From positions 1 to 64,000 of the forward strand of contig MU839247.1 in the NCBI GenBank assembly GCA_030685235.1: DNA of 64,000 nucleotides. The letters are read 5' to 3'. A program made the position numbers and the translations under genes. This DNA is from Copromyces sp. CBS 386.78 (lineage: Eukaryota; Ascomycota; Sordariomycetes; Sordariales; Sordariaceae). The notes beneath the pieces are model-generated. The model was not told the DNA's origin, did no database searches, and worked only from the letters and a program-made list of their open reading frames with translations. Below are positions 45,402-60,329 of this stretch, piece by piece (the stretch's first letter is position 1; the number at the start of each line of letters is the position of its first letter).

Positions 45402-47687
45402 ATTTAATTTATCGGCCTCTTACTTTATAAATAAAGGAATTAAATCGTAGAACTCGGTAAGTATTATCTTCTTAAATTCGACTTCGGTCTTTAGCTTCTT
45501 TAACGCGAGGGCCTTCTCTATATTATATATTAAAATTACTATAATTAAAATTACATAATCTCTCTTAATATTGTAGACGTAGTTAAAAAAACGTAAGGCC
45601 CTTACTATTATAGCTATTTTTATTTCCGCTTCCTAAGTATACGGGGTACGTTAATTAGCGTAAAAGAACTATTTATTAATATTCCCGTATTAAAATCTTC
45701 TTTAATATAGTATAGAAAATAATTTATTTTAAGAAAGCTAAAATTTTCCGAAAATAATTAAGTATTCTAATTAGGGTACTATATAAACGTTAACCTATTA
45801 ACGGTATCTATTAATTTCTATCGTAAATATAATTATTTTACTAATTTCAGCCCCTTCTATAGTTCTAAAAGCGCCTTTAATTTAGCGGGTACTAATAGAG
45901 ATCTAAAGAAGGCGTAAATTATTTATAAGATTTTTATTTATTATAGTATAATATTAATATCCTTTATTTATTAATATATATAGGAGGTTTCAATTTTAAA
46001 TAATAATTAGTATTTCTATTACTTTTACTTCTAATATTAATACGCTAATTATTATTCGAAATTTAGTTACTTTAGAGGGTAATATAAATAAAAGAATATA
46101 AATAGCTATTATAGTATTAGATTCCGGGTCCCGACGATAAATTAGAATTAGATTTTTCCCTATTTAATAGGCGCGGAGGCCGGGGAATCGGATTCGTTAT
46201 CTTTAAATAAGGGGGCGTAAATATTAGTATTAGTAATTACTAAAGTAACGGAAATAATTTAAATATATACCTAATTTAAGTTAATAGCCGGGGTATACGG
46301 ATATTAAACTTATAAATAGCTATTCCTTCCGTACCTTATATAGTGGCCTTATTCTTTCCTCTTATAATAATCTTCGTCGGAGACCTACTTAGTATATTAT
46401 TTTCCGGAGCTATTAATTAGATAGCGTAGAGCCTAAACTACTTTAATAGCGGTTATTACTATATTATTATCGGTATTTTTAAACGCTATATTAAACCTTA
46501 AAAATCCGGCGGTAGCCGAATAGGCGGCAGCCGCGTAAAGAGAGGGGGTAGACGTTTAATTATATATGTAGCGACCTTTACCTTATTTCTAAGCTTATTA
46601 GAGGGCCTAGCCGGGTCTAATTTACTCGAAATTCTATACGATAATATAAAGGCGCCGTACGTATTTATTATAATCTATTAGTATAGCTACGGGTACTAAT
46701 TATTACTTTAACTCCTTAGAGAGCGAATTAATTAGTTAAACGAAGTGAGAATTATTAATCTAAATATTACCGCTAGCCGTAGTAAATATTTATTCGAATT
46801 TAGGTAAGAATTCGCCTAAAAGTTCTCTAAATATTTAAATTATTTTCCGTAGTTTAGTCTACGCCTTTTATATTTCCTATTTACTACCGAAAATTTAAAT
46901 AAAATATTCGAAGAAGTATTAGGGGTTAAAAGATTTATTAAGGCTTCTTATAATCTAGAACATTTAAATACGCAGTTTCAATTTAGCGGGGAGCGTATAT
47001 AGGATTTAGTACTACGTAACCCTATTATTACTAATAAAACTATCCGGGCTATCTAAATTATATTTAAAAATTAGCTAATTTATAAAGAAATAAAACGAAT
47101 TAGATTTTCTATCCTAAGTAAATTAGTCAAGAGTTTTCCGCTTCGACTTCTTAATAGAGGTCGCCACTGCTAGTATAATAGTAGGCACTATAATTTAACT
47201 GCCGAATTAAATATAATAAATTCGGTTAGAATTATATTCGGCGAATTTAGTATAGAAAGCCGCGATTTAATTAATATTTTAGAATAGCCTAATTATAAAG
47301 TTGGGAAAGGGGTTTAGAAAGGGGGGAACGGATATATTAACGTACTTAGGGAGAACGGTAGGAAGATAAGTATTAAACGTATTAAATAGAAAGTTAAAAG
47401 AGGGGAGTCCGCTATTCTACTAAGGGTTCTATTAAAAGTTCTATAAGTACTATTAATTTTATTAGGGATTCTATTAAGGATTCTGTTAGGGGATTTACTA
47501 GTTCTATTAGTTCTACTAAGGGATCTACTAGTTCTATTAGTTTTATTAGTTCTACTAGTTCTACTAATTCTACTGGTTCTACTGGTTTTATTGGTTCGGA
47601 TCGTTAAAATCTATTTACTAGTAGTTTCCGTCTACTATAGTAAAGACTGCGTACATATAAAAGGACGACGTGTGAAGTCGAACCTAA

Positions 47688-47883
47688 TATTATAGTTCTT
47701 ATACGGTTAGTATAGGTATAAGGTAAAATATATATTGAAAAGGTTCGATAAGGAGAAGAAGAATCTAAATATATAGAGGGAACAGTGGACAGCGCTCTTA
47801 TATCCAAGGGGTCTGTATTGGGAGATAGGGTGCACGTCTGGAAGGCTTCCAGACTAGGACCTCTGGGCGGCAGCCCTATAACA
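47688..47883 (-). repeat. 5' LTR of element C
   Basis: A 196-bp copy of 40693-40888. Its element-outer end keeps the unmutated form (ATAACA), followed by the TATAT duplication. The ORF at 47604-47915 is a by-product of the LTR. Confidence 0.9.
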
Positions 47884-48687
47884 TATATAAGTAAAAAAAT
47901 AATAAAAAGAAACAATTACGAAAAATCTTCCGATAATAGAATAAGAGTCTTCCTTTAGTACTTTCTTCCCTTAGTACGGATCTATACTTAATTACTTAGT
48001 ATTTTAGTCTTCCTTTCGAAAGTAGATAGATATTAATCGACTATTTTTATAATAATAAACTTAAATTATAATAATAATAAGAAGGAAAAAGAAAATATAA
48101 AAGGGAAAAGGGTAATATAATATATAATAAGAATATTAGTATTTTAGTTATTTAGTCTAGATTTATTCCTGCCTAGGAATATAATTCCTTTTAGTAAAAA
48201 ATAAGTTAGGAATTTTATTTTATAGAATTAGCGGGAATTTCCCTTGGTTAATTAATATATAAGTAAAATAAAAATAAAGGAAAAATAAAAAGAGTAATAG
48301 AAATAAATAATAAAATAAATAAAAAATAAAAGAAAAATCCGTTTGTAGACGAGGTACGGATTAGTATAATTAATAGTTAATCTTCTATCAAAGCCTATTC
48401 TCCCGGTAGCTTCCCCTTAGGTATTATAACTTTAATTTTTAATTTCTTAAAATTACGCTTTATCCTATCCTTAAAGGTAGTATTCCGTATCCTCTTCTTC
48501 TCCTTTTCCTTCTTTTCGACTTTTTAAGGTATAGATTCTTCCTATAGTACTCGCTTTAGTATTTCTTCTACAATTAACTTATTATCCTCTAAGTTAGGCT
48601 CCTTTACATTTTTTACGGGGCTAATCCTTTCCTTTCCAAGTTCTAAGCTCGGTTCTATAATATTTAGTATTATTCTATCCCTAGGTA
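47884..48687 (-). pseudogene. RIP-degraded DNA with C-terminal part of element D pol
   Basis: From 48687 down to about 48380 the minus strand continues the frame of the D integrase tail located on the far side of element A (IPRDRIILNIIEPSLELG, ... KNVKEPNLEDNK, then a Lys/Arg-rich end and stop). 47889-48380 shows no recognisable feature beyond RIP signature. Confidence 0.6.
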
Positions 48688-48692
48688 TGAAC

Positions 48693-48923
48693 TGTCACAG
48701 GGTTAGCCTGTATTGCATGTGCTGGTGACAGTAGCTCTCTAAGACTACTATCACCATTGGTTGATTGGCTGTAGCCTCCCGCTATAGACCCACTAGGGGT
48801 TTATAGCTTGAATCCTATAAAGGCCTATCTACCGATCGTACTTCTACACTCTTCCCTTTCTTCCCTCGTACAATTACGCATATCAATCATCTATACCCAA
48901 CCTCTCGCCCTCTTCCCGTAATA
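48693..48923 (+). repeat. 5' LTR of element A
   Basis: 231 bp, starting TGTCACAGGGTTAGCC and ending CCCGTAATA (from GTGACA). Preceded by the TGAAC duplication (48688-48692). Pairs with 62909-63139. Confidence 0.9.
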
Positions 48924-51900
48924 GTTAATTACACCTTTTAATTATTACGTTCACAGCGCAAACCCATCTTTCATCGCAATTATTTTCGTTCGCGCGCGTA
49001 TAAGGATCGCTTTGTTATAAATCGTTAAGCCCAATACCCTTCCAAATATCGACAATTGTAATTATAATAATCGCCTAATTAAAATTCCAAACCTCCTTTT
49101 ACTAGTATGTAAGGGAAGGTACTCTTTATCTAGTAGATAAAGGATCGCCTCGTCTTAATTACTTTAAACGGTCCTAATAGCGGACCTTCTTATTAAATAA
49201 TCCTAATAGCGGACCTTTACCTCTCTTTTATCTTATACTTTATAACGATAGTAATCCCGCCTTTTTCTCCTTAGACGGCAATTTTAATAGCAATAATCTC
49301 CCTAACTTCGTAATTCCTAGGGCTAGCGTTTTCGATTTAAACTCGCTATACTCCGCCTTTAACGAAACCTTCGAAATTAAATTCAATACTATAATTTACT
49401 GTACCGCGCTTTTTAAAATACTTAAAGACGTAGCCTTCACTAATTTTTTTAAAAGTTTCGATTAAGAAAACGGCTTACTTATTCCTCGTAAACACTTTAA
49501 AAACGCGGCCGTTATTACCTATTACTTTACTTTCCAATCTATTATCGCACCCTTCAATCGCTTCTATCGCACTAACTTCGTACTTTATAATAATGTTACT
49601 AACAATTTTAAACGCTCTAAGGAAGAGTTTAAAACCGCCCGCCAAATAGCCGACGACGCCTAATTTAATTTCGATTAAAAAAACTTCGACTACGTTAACC
49701 TCAAATCTATTTATAACGCCTTATTCGCAAAATATAATACTCTTAAAATATAAGTTTCTTCTTTTTCTATTAATAATATAATTATAAAAGTAATTATATC
49801 CTCCTCTCTTTACTAAACAGTAGAAAACCCGCCTATCTTTACTAACAAAAAGATTAGTAGCCCCGCTTATAAATATAAAATCTTTAAAGCTTAGCGCTTT
49901 TGTATTTAATTCTAATAAAAGTATAATACTGCCTTTTATTCTTCTAAAAATATTAAAATTATTTATATAACTATGTTTTTAAGATTCGAAATCTTATTTA
50001 GCATTTAAAATAATTTAAACGTAATTTAATCGGACCCTAACGAAATAAATTAGCGTTAGAAAATAAATATTAAATTTATAAAATATTTAATTTTTCGTTT
50101 CTAGAATATAAATTTTAAAATAAACGCCGGCCGCCGTTTATAAAAATTATATATAAAAATATATTTTTTACAAACTTCGAATTTAAATTAATTAATTTAA
50201 TAAACCTCTATAATTTTAATAATTTAATAAAAATCTATTATTTCCGGAATAAAATTAATAAATATTTCCGTAACGCTTTTATTTACCGTAACCTTCCCCC
50301 TAATAATAATTTTAAATATTAGTTCGAAATATATTATAATATCGCCGGCAACTTTAAAAATGCAAATTATCGCTAGAAAATAGTAAATTACTTCCTTAAT
50401 CCTAATAGCGGTAATAATGGTAATAATAACGGAAATTATTCTAATATTAAATTTATTGCTAATAATATTCCTATTAACTAAAATAATAATAAAATAAATT
50501 TAAACGCTATTAATTTTACAATTTTTATTTATAAAAATATTTTCGATTAATGTTCCTATAATAGCCTCTACCGTCGCTATAGCAAGCCCGGTTATATTGT
50601 CCGTAATTATATTACTTTGGTTAATTATAATTCCTAAGGCCTTTAATACTCCGCCGGCAAAAAATTAAAAAATAAAAGCCGTAGTAAAGGTCGTAACTAA
50701 AAGTAAATTTACGCTACTAATATTATTCTAACTATTCCGGCCGCTCCAATTACTAAACCCGTTATTAATAGAAAATATTATAACGACTAGGAAAACGCCT
50801 AACTTCTATATATAATCGCGTATAGAAGCCTAGCCGGGTTATATTTAAAAAACGAATTTTAAATTCTATAAAATTAAAAGATTTAGAAGAAGTTAAAGTT
50901 TAATCGTTAAATAATTCTACTTCCCTAAATTTAATATTTTTATCCTCTTATATTATAACCTATTTATATAAAAATTATTATATTACCTTTATTAATAATA
51001 ATTATTCTACTTTCGTATTTATTAATCGCTCCTTTATTATTAAAAATAACCTTCCCTGTTTCTAATTATTAAAAGTAAAGAAGTTCGTTCTTACTAACGG
51101 AATAATTAAAGGAATTATTTTTAAAAGAATAATAATTAAATTCTAAATCGGCCTTTATAAAAAAATAATTACCTTCCTAATTTATAATATTTTTAAAAAA
51201 TACCTAATTATTTTAAGCTTCCTATAAATATAATATTATCGGCTAGAAATCGACTACGAATAATATAATATATATTTTAATTATACTGCTTACCGAAGCC
51301 GCTACTTATTAACGGATTTCCCTAAATATTAAACGGCGGCGCTTAAAACCCTTACCAACTAGGTTTCGGTAACTTCCGTCCGTTAAACCCCTTTACCGCC
51401 GATTAAGAAAGAAGAGACCGAATCTCCCTTTCTAACTATTGAAAAAGAGGAATCTTACCTTCCAACTATTAAGAAAGAGAAGATCAAAAAAATCGTAATA
51501 AAACCCGTTCTAAAACCTTTATCTACTCCTAAGCCCGTTCTAAAACCCAAAATCAATCCTAACACCGGCTACCGCGTAATCCTTGCTCCTATTAAAGTAC
51601 TAATAGTTAGAAGGGCTAAATTTAAAATCGCTGTTATTAATACTACTACTCTCCTTATTAAGACTAAGAGCCCCGTACTTTACGAACTTCACGTACGTAT
51701 AAGTAGCCGCTGTATTTTAATTAATGCGAATCGCCCCTAGTACCGCCGTTTTCCTAAGCCTAATTATAAGTTTAACCCTAATAATATTAAAGCGTTTAAC
51801 GTAGTTATATTTAATTTTATTTACGAAAAAGAGTAATTATAATTGTACGTTACGAATTACGCCGAAATCGAAAGATTAGCGGCTATAACGGATTTTTAAA

Positions 51901-52269
51901 ATTTAGAATTAATTAAAGAAATAATTAATAATATTATAAAAAGTAATAGAAGGAAATATAAGGAAAGTCTACCCCTTGCGCTTTATAATTTTATTAACGA
52001 AATAATTAACGTTTATACTTTAAAAAATATTCGAAAAGCTATAATCCTTATTAAAATAATTAATTTTATTTGAAATCTCGAAACTAATACGCCTATATAC
52101 GAAGAAATCCTCCGATAAATATATTTAGTAAAAATTAATGAAGAGAATATAAAGAAGTTTCTTAATAAGGTAAACCGGCTATTAAAAATTAAGGAGGAGA
52201 TTATTAAAATTTTAAACTATTCCAAGGGACGGAAGTATATTAATGAGGTTACTGCTTTCTTACCTTTGT

Positions 52270-53237
52270 TAACGGAAGAAATCCTTCCCTATCGTTTATA
52301 TAATTATAAAATCGAATTATAATTAAGGGAGTAACTTCCTAACGTACAATTATAATACGTATTACCTATAAAAATTATTATTATTAAAAAATAAATCGAT
52401 AATAATTTGAGGAAGAAGTTTATCCGGCCGTTATAATCTACGGCCGCTTCCCCCTTTTTACTAATCAAAAAACCCGGAAGTAGAGTCCGTATTTACGTAA
52501 ATTACTATAGTATTAATAATATTATAATAAAAATATATTATCCGCTACCGCTAATTAAAAAGACCTTTAATATAATTTATAAGGTTAAAATCTTTACGAA
52601 AGTTAATATTATCGCTATATTTAATAAAATCCGTATTAAAGAAGGATATAAATAGTTTATTACCTTTATTACCCGTTTTAACTTTTATAAATCTATTATA
52701 TATTTATTTAATTTATAGGGCGCGCCGGGAACCTTCTAAAATTATATTAACAACGTTTTATATAATATTCTTAATATTTATACTATTACTTATTTCGATA
52801 ATATTTTAATTTATTCCAATAATGAAAAAGAGTATAAAAAGTATGTTAAAGAGGTTTTATAGAAGATAATTAAAATAAAATTCCAAATTGATATTAATAA
52901 ATACGAATTCTATACGTAGCGAATTAAATATTTAAATTTTATTATTACCCTAAATAGTCTCGAAATAAATTTAAAGAAAATTTTTATAATTATAATATAA
53001 GAAGTTCTAAACTTTAGAAGGTCGTTTTAGCGCTTCTTAAGATTCGCTAACTTCTATCGACGTTTTATTAAACATTTTTCTATTATTACCGACCTGTTAT
53101 ACGAATTAATTAAAAAAATAGTAGGATAGGAATAGGAAGAATAGTACTAAAGGTCTTTCGAAGTATTAAAAAAGGTTTTTAATAGCAGACCCGTTCTTCG
53201 TATCTACAATTAATTTAAATAAATTATCGTAGAAACC
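52270..53237 (+). pseudogene. Reverse transcriptase relic of element A
   Basis: The plus-strand frame reads LPYRLYNYKIEL, then FIRPL, VRIYVNYYSINNI, YYPLPLI, the catalytic-box derivative TYFDNILIYS near 52790, FRRSFxRFLRFANFYRRFIKHF, and ends in IIVET, the start of RNase H, where element B interrupts it. Confidence 0.85.
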
Positions 53238-53470
53238 TATCACAAGATTACTTGTGATAGCACATAGCACTAGGCACTACATAGTCGAGTCCATGGGCTA
53301 TTGGCCAATAGGACCGTATATACGCATATACTAGTAGGCCTCGGTCTAAATCTAGGTACGGCACAGCTTGCCCTATATCTAAACCGCACTCCTCCCTCCT
53401 CTCCTTCTTTCCTTCCTCGTACAATTACGTATATCTAACTATACCCCTAACAATATTATCCCTATAATAA
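53238..53470 (+). repeat. 5' LTR of element B
   Basis: 233 bp beginning TATCACAAGATTACTTGTG and ending ATAATA. Preceded by AAACC (53233-53237). Pairs with 60330-60561. Its 3' third (CCTCGTACAATTACG) resembles that of the A LTR. Confidence 0.9.
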
Positions 53471-56400
53471 TTAATTATACTTACTATTACGCTACGCGCG
53501 TATACTTCAAAATAAATTTATCGCCGCCGTCGTAAATATTTCCGACGAACCTACAATTTCGTCGCACCGCGATTAATATCCGTCGTACCGCAATACACCT
53601 CTCTCTTATCGCATTACAATATACCTCTTTCGTCGTATTGCAATAAACCTCTTTTTCGTCGCTATAAGGTAATTAATAAATACCGTTTATACTACAAAGT
53701 AGTAAATACTCACGCTATAAAATAATAAGTACTAATTACAATTATTTAAATAGCGGCCCCTATTATTAATTTCGACGTTACTATCTCTATAATTAACGTT
53801 ATCGTCGGCTCTAAATACGAACAATTCTTCAAAAACGTTATAGAAACCTTTAATAATACCACTCTCCAATACCTAAGAAACCCAATCGCGGAAGAAGTCT
53901 TCAATACCGCTTCTAAACTTACTTAATATACTATTTTTCCCTACGTTATTACTACTTTCGCTTAATTAATTTATTCAAACCTAATTTAAACCAATATATT
54001 CGCTAGTATTACCTAAAATTCCTTCGAAGCTACCTATTAATAAATTGCTAACTAAGAAAATATTATTACTAACCTTCAATAAAAAATCGCCAACCTTTAA
54101 TAAGAGGCCCAACAACTCTATAATAATTTCGTTATAGCTAACAAAACTAATACTAAATTTAAAAAGACCGCTAAAACCTAAATTAAAGCCCTTAAAAAAG
54201 CCGTTCGCAATAACATCGCTATACCTACTTCCGTCCCCGCCTTTAATTTTAATAACGAGGAAATAGCTACCCTTAAGTCCCGCACTAGTAAAAACCCCAC
54301 CGCTTATACCAGCGAAGATACTTCTACCGTTAAAAGAGCTAAAGTTTTTTAAAATTAGAAAAATAAAATTTAATTCTATTAATTTTAGAACGCTTAATAG
54401 TTCGATTAAAATAAATATTATAAATTCGCTTAAATCCTTTTATACTTCGGCAGTAACGGGTTTAAAATTTTAGCCCCCTATGTAATACTTATTATTAAAG
54501 AGGTAGACCTAACGAAGTAGAAATAAATAAATATAGAAGCCTTCTTTAAATACTTTAATACAAAATATAATTATATAAACTTCACCTTCGAAATACGTTA
54601 GGACTTCGAATCCCTTAAGATATTTAAGGGTACTAAATAATTAAATTTTAAAAATAAGTTTATTACTGTCGTTAATAAATATAATTTCGACGACGCTATA
54701 AAAATATATTATTTAAAAATAAAGGTTATAAACGAAATCCGTAATACTATCGCTTATTAGTAAAATACTCCGATTTATAACGATTTCGACGGATAATTTA
54801 CTTTCTATTGTAAGCTCGCTACCAATTTAGAAGAGTATAATTAGCGTAATAAAACCAATATTTACTTTAAGACCAGCACTAATACCGGTAATACTATTAC
54901 CCCCGAATATATTATTAGTTAAAGTAGTACTACTATAGATTTTAACGCTATAAACGCCGTTAATGTTTAATTGTCCTATATAATCGATAAAGCAATTATC
55001 GACTATTATATAAAGAACGGACTTTATAAGCGCTACGCCTAAACTAGCTACTACGTTTACGAATATTATAATAATATTAATACCGGTATCCCTAAAGAGT
55101 AAAAGGAGCGCAATTATTGCAACCGTTGTAATAGAGGAGGTAATAACGGTAATTATAGCAGACCTATTATAGGTTAGACCGGCTATAATAATAATAGTAA
55201 TAACGGCGTTCGTATTAATATTATTACTACTAGTAAGCCCGCCGCTCCTATTATACCCCCCGCTCTAGTTCCTACCTAATTTACGGAGTATAGCGTGGAA
55301 AATACGCCGCTTCTCTATTAAATTATTTAGAAAGGCCTTCGTTTATAGTAATAATAAAGGAGGAAGTAAATAATTTAGTAGACTTAGAAATAGTTTAATT
55401 TAAGAATTTAAATTTAAATAGCTATAATAATAATTCTATCCTCCTCTTTACTTAAATTATTTATAGACTACGTAATTAATGAAATAAGTATATTATTCTA
55501 ATTGATAGCGGGTATTCCGCTCTCGCTTTTATCGATCGTAGTTTTATTACCTATTATACTATTCTGCTATTAAAACTCCCTAAACCAAAGGCTTTATATT
55601 TAGTAGACGGTATATTTAAGGATTTTATTACCTATTATTACGAAGTCTAATTATAGATCGGTTATTATATAAAAACGATTACTATACTAGTTTACGACTT
55701 AGTTAACGACCATCCCGTTATTTTGGGTATATTGTAGTTTAAACTTTATAACCCTACGATATTATAGTTAAATAGTGCCGTTACCTTTACTAATCGCTAT
55801 ATAAACTGCTACTTTCCCGCTAACCTTCTACTTTTTTTATAGTACGTACCTAAGGTTTAGAAGTATATTTATACGCGTTATTATAAGACCGTATAAAGTA
55901 TAACCGAAGTAGTCGGCTGTAATACCCTAGTCGCAGACCCCGCTCCCGCTACTATTAAAAACGATACTACCCTAGATCCCGCCCTAATTGTGGATATTGT
56001 TACCGAGGCTCCTAAGTAGACTAAGCCTACTATTTGCCATACTGTAGCTAGCCAACGAAGATCCGACCCCTACTATTGCGTTGTAGTGCGCAAGACGTAT
56101 TTTTCGAACGAGCTAATTAACCCCGTAAATATTAGGGATATAATGGCCGCCAGTTTTAATTAGCTGTACGAGAAGTATTATTTATACGTATTCTATACTT
56201 CGTACGCAGAATTCTATGAGATTTTAGAAGAGGCTAGGGCGGAGGAAGCCTAGGCTAAAGAGGTAAAGGGGGGCGCCCTAGAGTTTGAGGAATATAGAAA
56301 CGATAAAAGCGTTGTTAATGGAGGGGTAGGGATAGGAATTAAGTATAATTATAATATACCCGCCGGATTGGCGAACTTTACCCTAAAAATGGAATAAGAG

Positions 56401-56699
56401 ATTTAAAACGGTAATAGCGCTAAGTATAAGAAATTACTAGGTAAGCGTTACTATTTGTAAATTAATGCTTACGTTAGTAAAGGATTTAAGGTAATTATCT
56501 AGGTAGTAAAAATCGCTAAATATATCTACTTTAACGGCAATACGGACAAGGATTTCGAATGTTGTAAGGCTATTAAATTCGCTGCTAGTATTATAGAAGA
56601 AGACGTAGCTAAATTCTATAAGAAGGCTGATAAACCGCTTAAAACCGACGCTTAAATTAAAAAAAAGTTTTTTAAGTAATATTAAAATTATTTTAACAT

Positions 56700-59600
56700 T
56701 TTTAAACTTTGTAACGTAATAGTTTTACCCCCCTACCGCTCTTATAATTTTAAGATCGAATTCCGCCCGGGAGAATAAGCGCCCTATACGAAATTAAAGG
56801 CGTTTAACCCTAATAAATTAAGTATAATTAAAAAGTAGATCGACGAGAATTTCTATAATAGGTTTATCCGTCCTTCGCAATTAAAGGCCGTTTTTTAAAT
56901 CTTGCTAATATAGAAATTAGGCGGAGGTATTAAAATTTACGTAAATTATAGGGGGATTAATAATATTACTTTTAAGAGCCGCTACCCGCTTCCCTTAATT
57001 AAAGAAATTTTTAACGTTATTTATAAGGTAAAGATTTTTATTAAGCTAGATATTATCGCTGTTTTTAACCGTATTCGCGTTATAGAAGGATACGAATAAT
57101 TAATGGCGTTTATTATTCGCTTTAATTTATTTAAATTATTTATTTATCCTTTCGGTTTATAAGGAGCGTTTAATATATTTTAGAATTACATTAATAATAT
57201 TTTATATAATATTTTAAATATATATATAATTATTTACTTAGATAATATTTTTATTTTTTTAAATAACGAAGAAGAGTATTAGAAATACGTAGACGATATT
57301 TTCACCCGCTTAGAAAAGGCTGGCCTATAAGTTAATATTAATAAGTGCGAATTTTATATTAAGAAAACCAAATATTTTAGATTAATTATTATACCCGGCG
57401 GTATTAAAATAGATTTAATAAAGGTTAAAGCTATTATAAATTAATAATTTTTAACGTTAAAGAAGCTTATATAAAGTTTTTTAAAATTTTTTAACTTTTA
57501 TTGTCGTTTTATTAAAAGTTTTTTAATAATAGCGGTACTATTATACGACCTTATAAAAAAGGACGCGGAATAGTTGTAGATTATAATATAGTAGTCCGTT
57601 TTTGAGATTTTGAAGGCTATATTTACTAGCGGCCTAACCCTACGGATCTACAATTAGTTTAAGAAAATAGTCGTCGAGACCGACGTTTCGAATTAGGCTT
57701 CTAGAGGTACCCTTTTCTAATACGGGGATAATAGCGAATTCTACTTAGTCGTATATTTCTTAGTATAATATTTAATAGCGGAATATAATTATAATATTTA
57801 TAATAAAGAATTCCTTGCTATCGTTAAGGCTTTAGAAGAATAGCGTTTAAAATTAGAAGGCGCCTAGCAACCTTTTAATATTATTATAGATTATAAAAAT
57901 TTGAAAACTTTTATAATAAATAAGTAATTTATACCCCGCTATATATAGTAATTATAATTTCTATTATAATTTAATTTCTCAATCCTTTATATACTAGGGT
58001 TACGAAATCTTCGCTCTAATATATTAAGTAGGAAGTTAGAAAATATATTTTTAAATATAAACGATTATTGCTTTAAGGTAAGAAATTGTAAATTTATCGA
58101 CCCCGCCCGCTTTAAAGAGGGTTACCTCTCCCTATTAGTTATAATAATTAGTAACGACCTTAATTTCGATAAGGAAGTATTCTTTCTTTCCCTAAATATT
58201 TTAGAGGAACCGGATAAATTAACCGACGATATTATTAACGAAAGTTACAATTAATTAATTTTAATATAGGAAGCTATTAGCTATTTAAAAGACCTAAGTC
58301 GTACTAAATAGCGCCCCTATATTAAAAAGAAGTTTAAAATTGCGTTCGCCGAATATTCTACGACGGGAAGTAAAATTTACTATAGAGGGAGGGTATTTAT
58401 CGACTTTAATAATACCGCCACCTATTTATTACTAATTTACTACGCTTACTCGTTACTAACGGCCGGTTATCTAAAAAGGGATAAAATATAAGTATAAATA
58501 AACGAATATTAGTACTAATTAAATATAGCGGAGGCCGTTAGGGCCTATTATAAAGGTTGCCTAGTATATTCTAAGACGAAAATATTACAACGAATTAAAG
58601 TAAGCTACTTTAAACCTATATTAATAGTTTACATATTATAGACTAATATATTAGTCGATTACGTTTCCCCCTTACCGGAAAGCCTTTATTTAAATTAGAA
58701 ATTTAAATATATCGCTATTATTATAAATTATTTAATAAAGATACATTACTATATTTTAACCGTTATTATAGAAGTAGAAGAATTAGCGGACCGTTTTATT
58801 AACTATATTTATACCCTTTACAATCTACCCAATACCGTCGTTTCCGATTACGGTACTTAATTTATATCCTTATTCTAATCTACAATCTATAAACGTTTAG
58901 CTATTAAAAAACTATTGAATTCTACTTTCTACCTATAGACCAACGCCTAAACGGAGTATATTAATATAGAAATAGAATAATATCTACTTATCTTCGTTAA
59001 TTAAGTATAAACGGATTAGGTATAATAATTACTATTAGCGGAGTTCGTAGGAAATAATATAATATTATTAATTATAGGTATAACCCCCTTCTTTATTAAT
59101 TATAATTTCTACCCCTATATAGGTATTAAATTTATAGCAATTATATTATTAAAAGGTTTCTCGCTAATATAGTAGAAGGAGTATATAAAAGCTAGCGAAT
59201 TATTCGTTCGTTTCGAAGCTATCTAAAACTATATACGTACTTCTATAAAGAAGGCATAAAATTAATATAAAGCTAACGCTAACGAAAACCGGTCTAATAT
59301 ATTAAAATATTGCGCTAGAAATCTCGTTTTATTTAATACGACCAATCTTAATAACGGTAAGCTATACAATAAATTATCCCTACGATAGAAAGGCCCCTTT
59401 AAAGTAGATTAAACGTAATTTTATAACATTAAATTAATTTTACCCACTAATATAAAATATTTATTAATATTCTACGTCTCTATAATAAAATTTTATTATA
59501 AAGGCTTCCTTAATTAAACCAACCTATAAGGCGACATACGAATTAACGAAGGTAGAATTATAATTAGAATAAATAATTACGAAGAAGTAGTAGAATAGGA

Positions 59601-59760
59601 ATTTAATAAATTTTTAAATTATTTTTAACGAAGAGGTAACTATTATTAATTCTATATTATAAAGTAGAAGTATTATAACCCTACTAATAAACCCTTCGAC
59701 AATATTAAGGGAGTAAAGAACTCTATTATCGCATTTTACTACAATCACCCAAACAACCCT
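56700..59760 (+). pseudogene. RT, RNase H, integrase and chromodomain-like relic of element B
   Basis: In order on the plus strand: RT entry LPPYRSYNFKIEFRPGE (about 56730), IKIYVNYRGINNI, SRYPLPLIKEIF, catalytic-box derivative IYLDNIFIF (about 57232); RNase H with YNYNIYNKEFLAIVKALEE (about 57790); integrase core with YVSPLPESLYL, INYLIKIHYYI, VVSDYG and NAxTEYINIEIE (about 58650-58990); and a C-terminal stretch (KYYNPTNKPFDNIKG, about 59680) resembling a chromodomain with its WEP motif altered. This fits the chromovirus branch of Gypsy elements. Many stops are present. Confidence 0.8.
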
Positions 59761-60329
59761 ATTCTACTAATAGTTCAAAATTGGCTAGAAATTAAAACTA
59801 TACTTTAAGAACGAACCCCAACCCCAAAGTAAAAGGCCTTAATACCTTAAATACGCTATACGGCGTTGCTTGCACCCTAAATACGTTATATAACGTCGTC
59901 CCTAACCCCGCCCCCGAAACGCTCTAAACGCATTACCGATTTAAAAGAGTAAATTAATACCGCCATAGCGGACATCGCAATAGGCCATAAAATACAGGAA
60001 GCTATAATCGAATTAGTAAGCCGGGAGTTCGAACCCTTATCCGAAGAGGATTCAAGGAAGATAAACGAATTCTTCTATAAAATATTTGGGAGGTTAGCGG
60101 AAATCTAGTAGGGAAAGCGGCCCCCGATAAGGAACGTAGAGGTACGGTTAGAAGTTAGGACTTACTAGTAGGGAAATAACAATAACGTAGCCGTTTAATC
60201 GCGGATCGCAGGCGTTTAATTACGGATCGAAGAGTTAGAAGACGGGGATTGAGGTAAAATCTATTATTTCATATATGTATATTAAATAAATCGTTTAAAA
60301 CTCTATAAACTTCTTTTATAGGGAGGTAA

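Larger units (their letters stand above)
40693..47883 (-). mobile_element. LTR retrotransposon C (Gypsy type), RIP-inactivated
   Basis: A complete element of 7191 bp bounded by 196-bp LTRs and an exact 5-bp target duplication TATAT (40688-40692 and 47884-47888). Orientation is set by the polypurine tract next to the left LTR and by minus-strand reverse transcriptase. Order from the right: 5' LTR, gag region (about 46000-47600, too degraded to parse), RT, RNase H, integrase. 40920-42240 near the 3' end is less degraded and has a plus-strand Lys/Glu-rich stretch at 42060-42190 of unknown origin, perhaps another insertion. Confidence 0.85.
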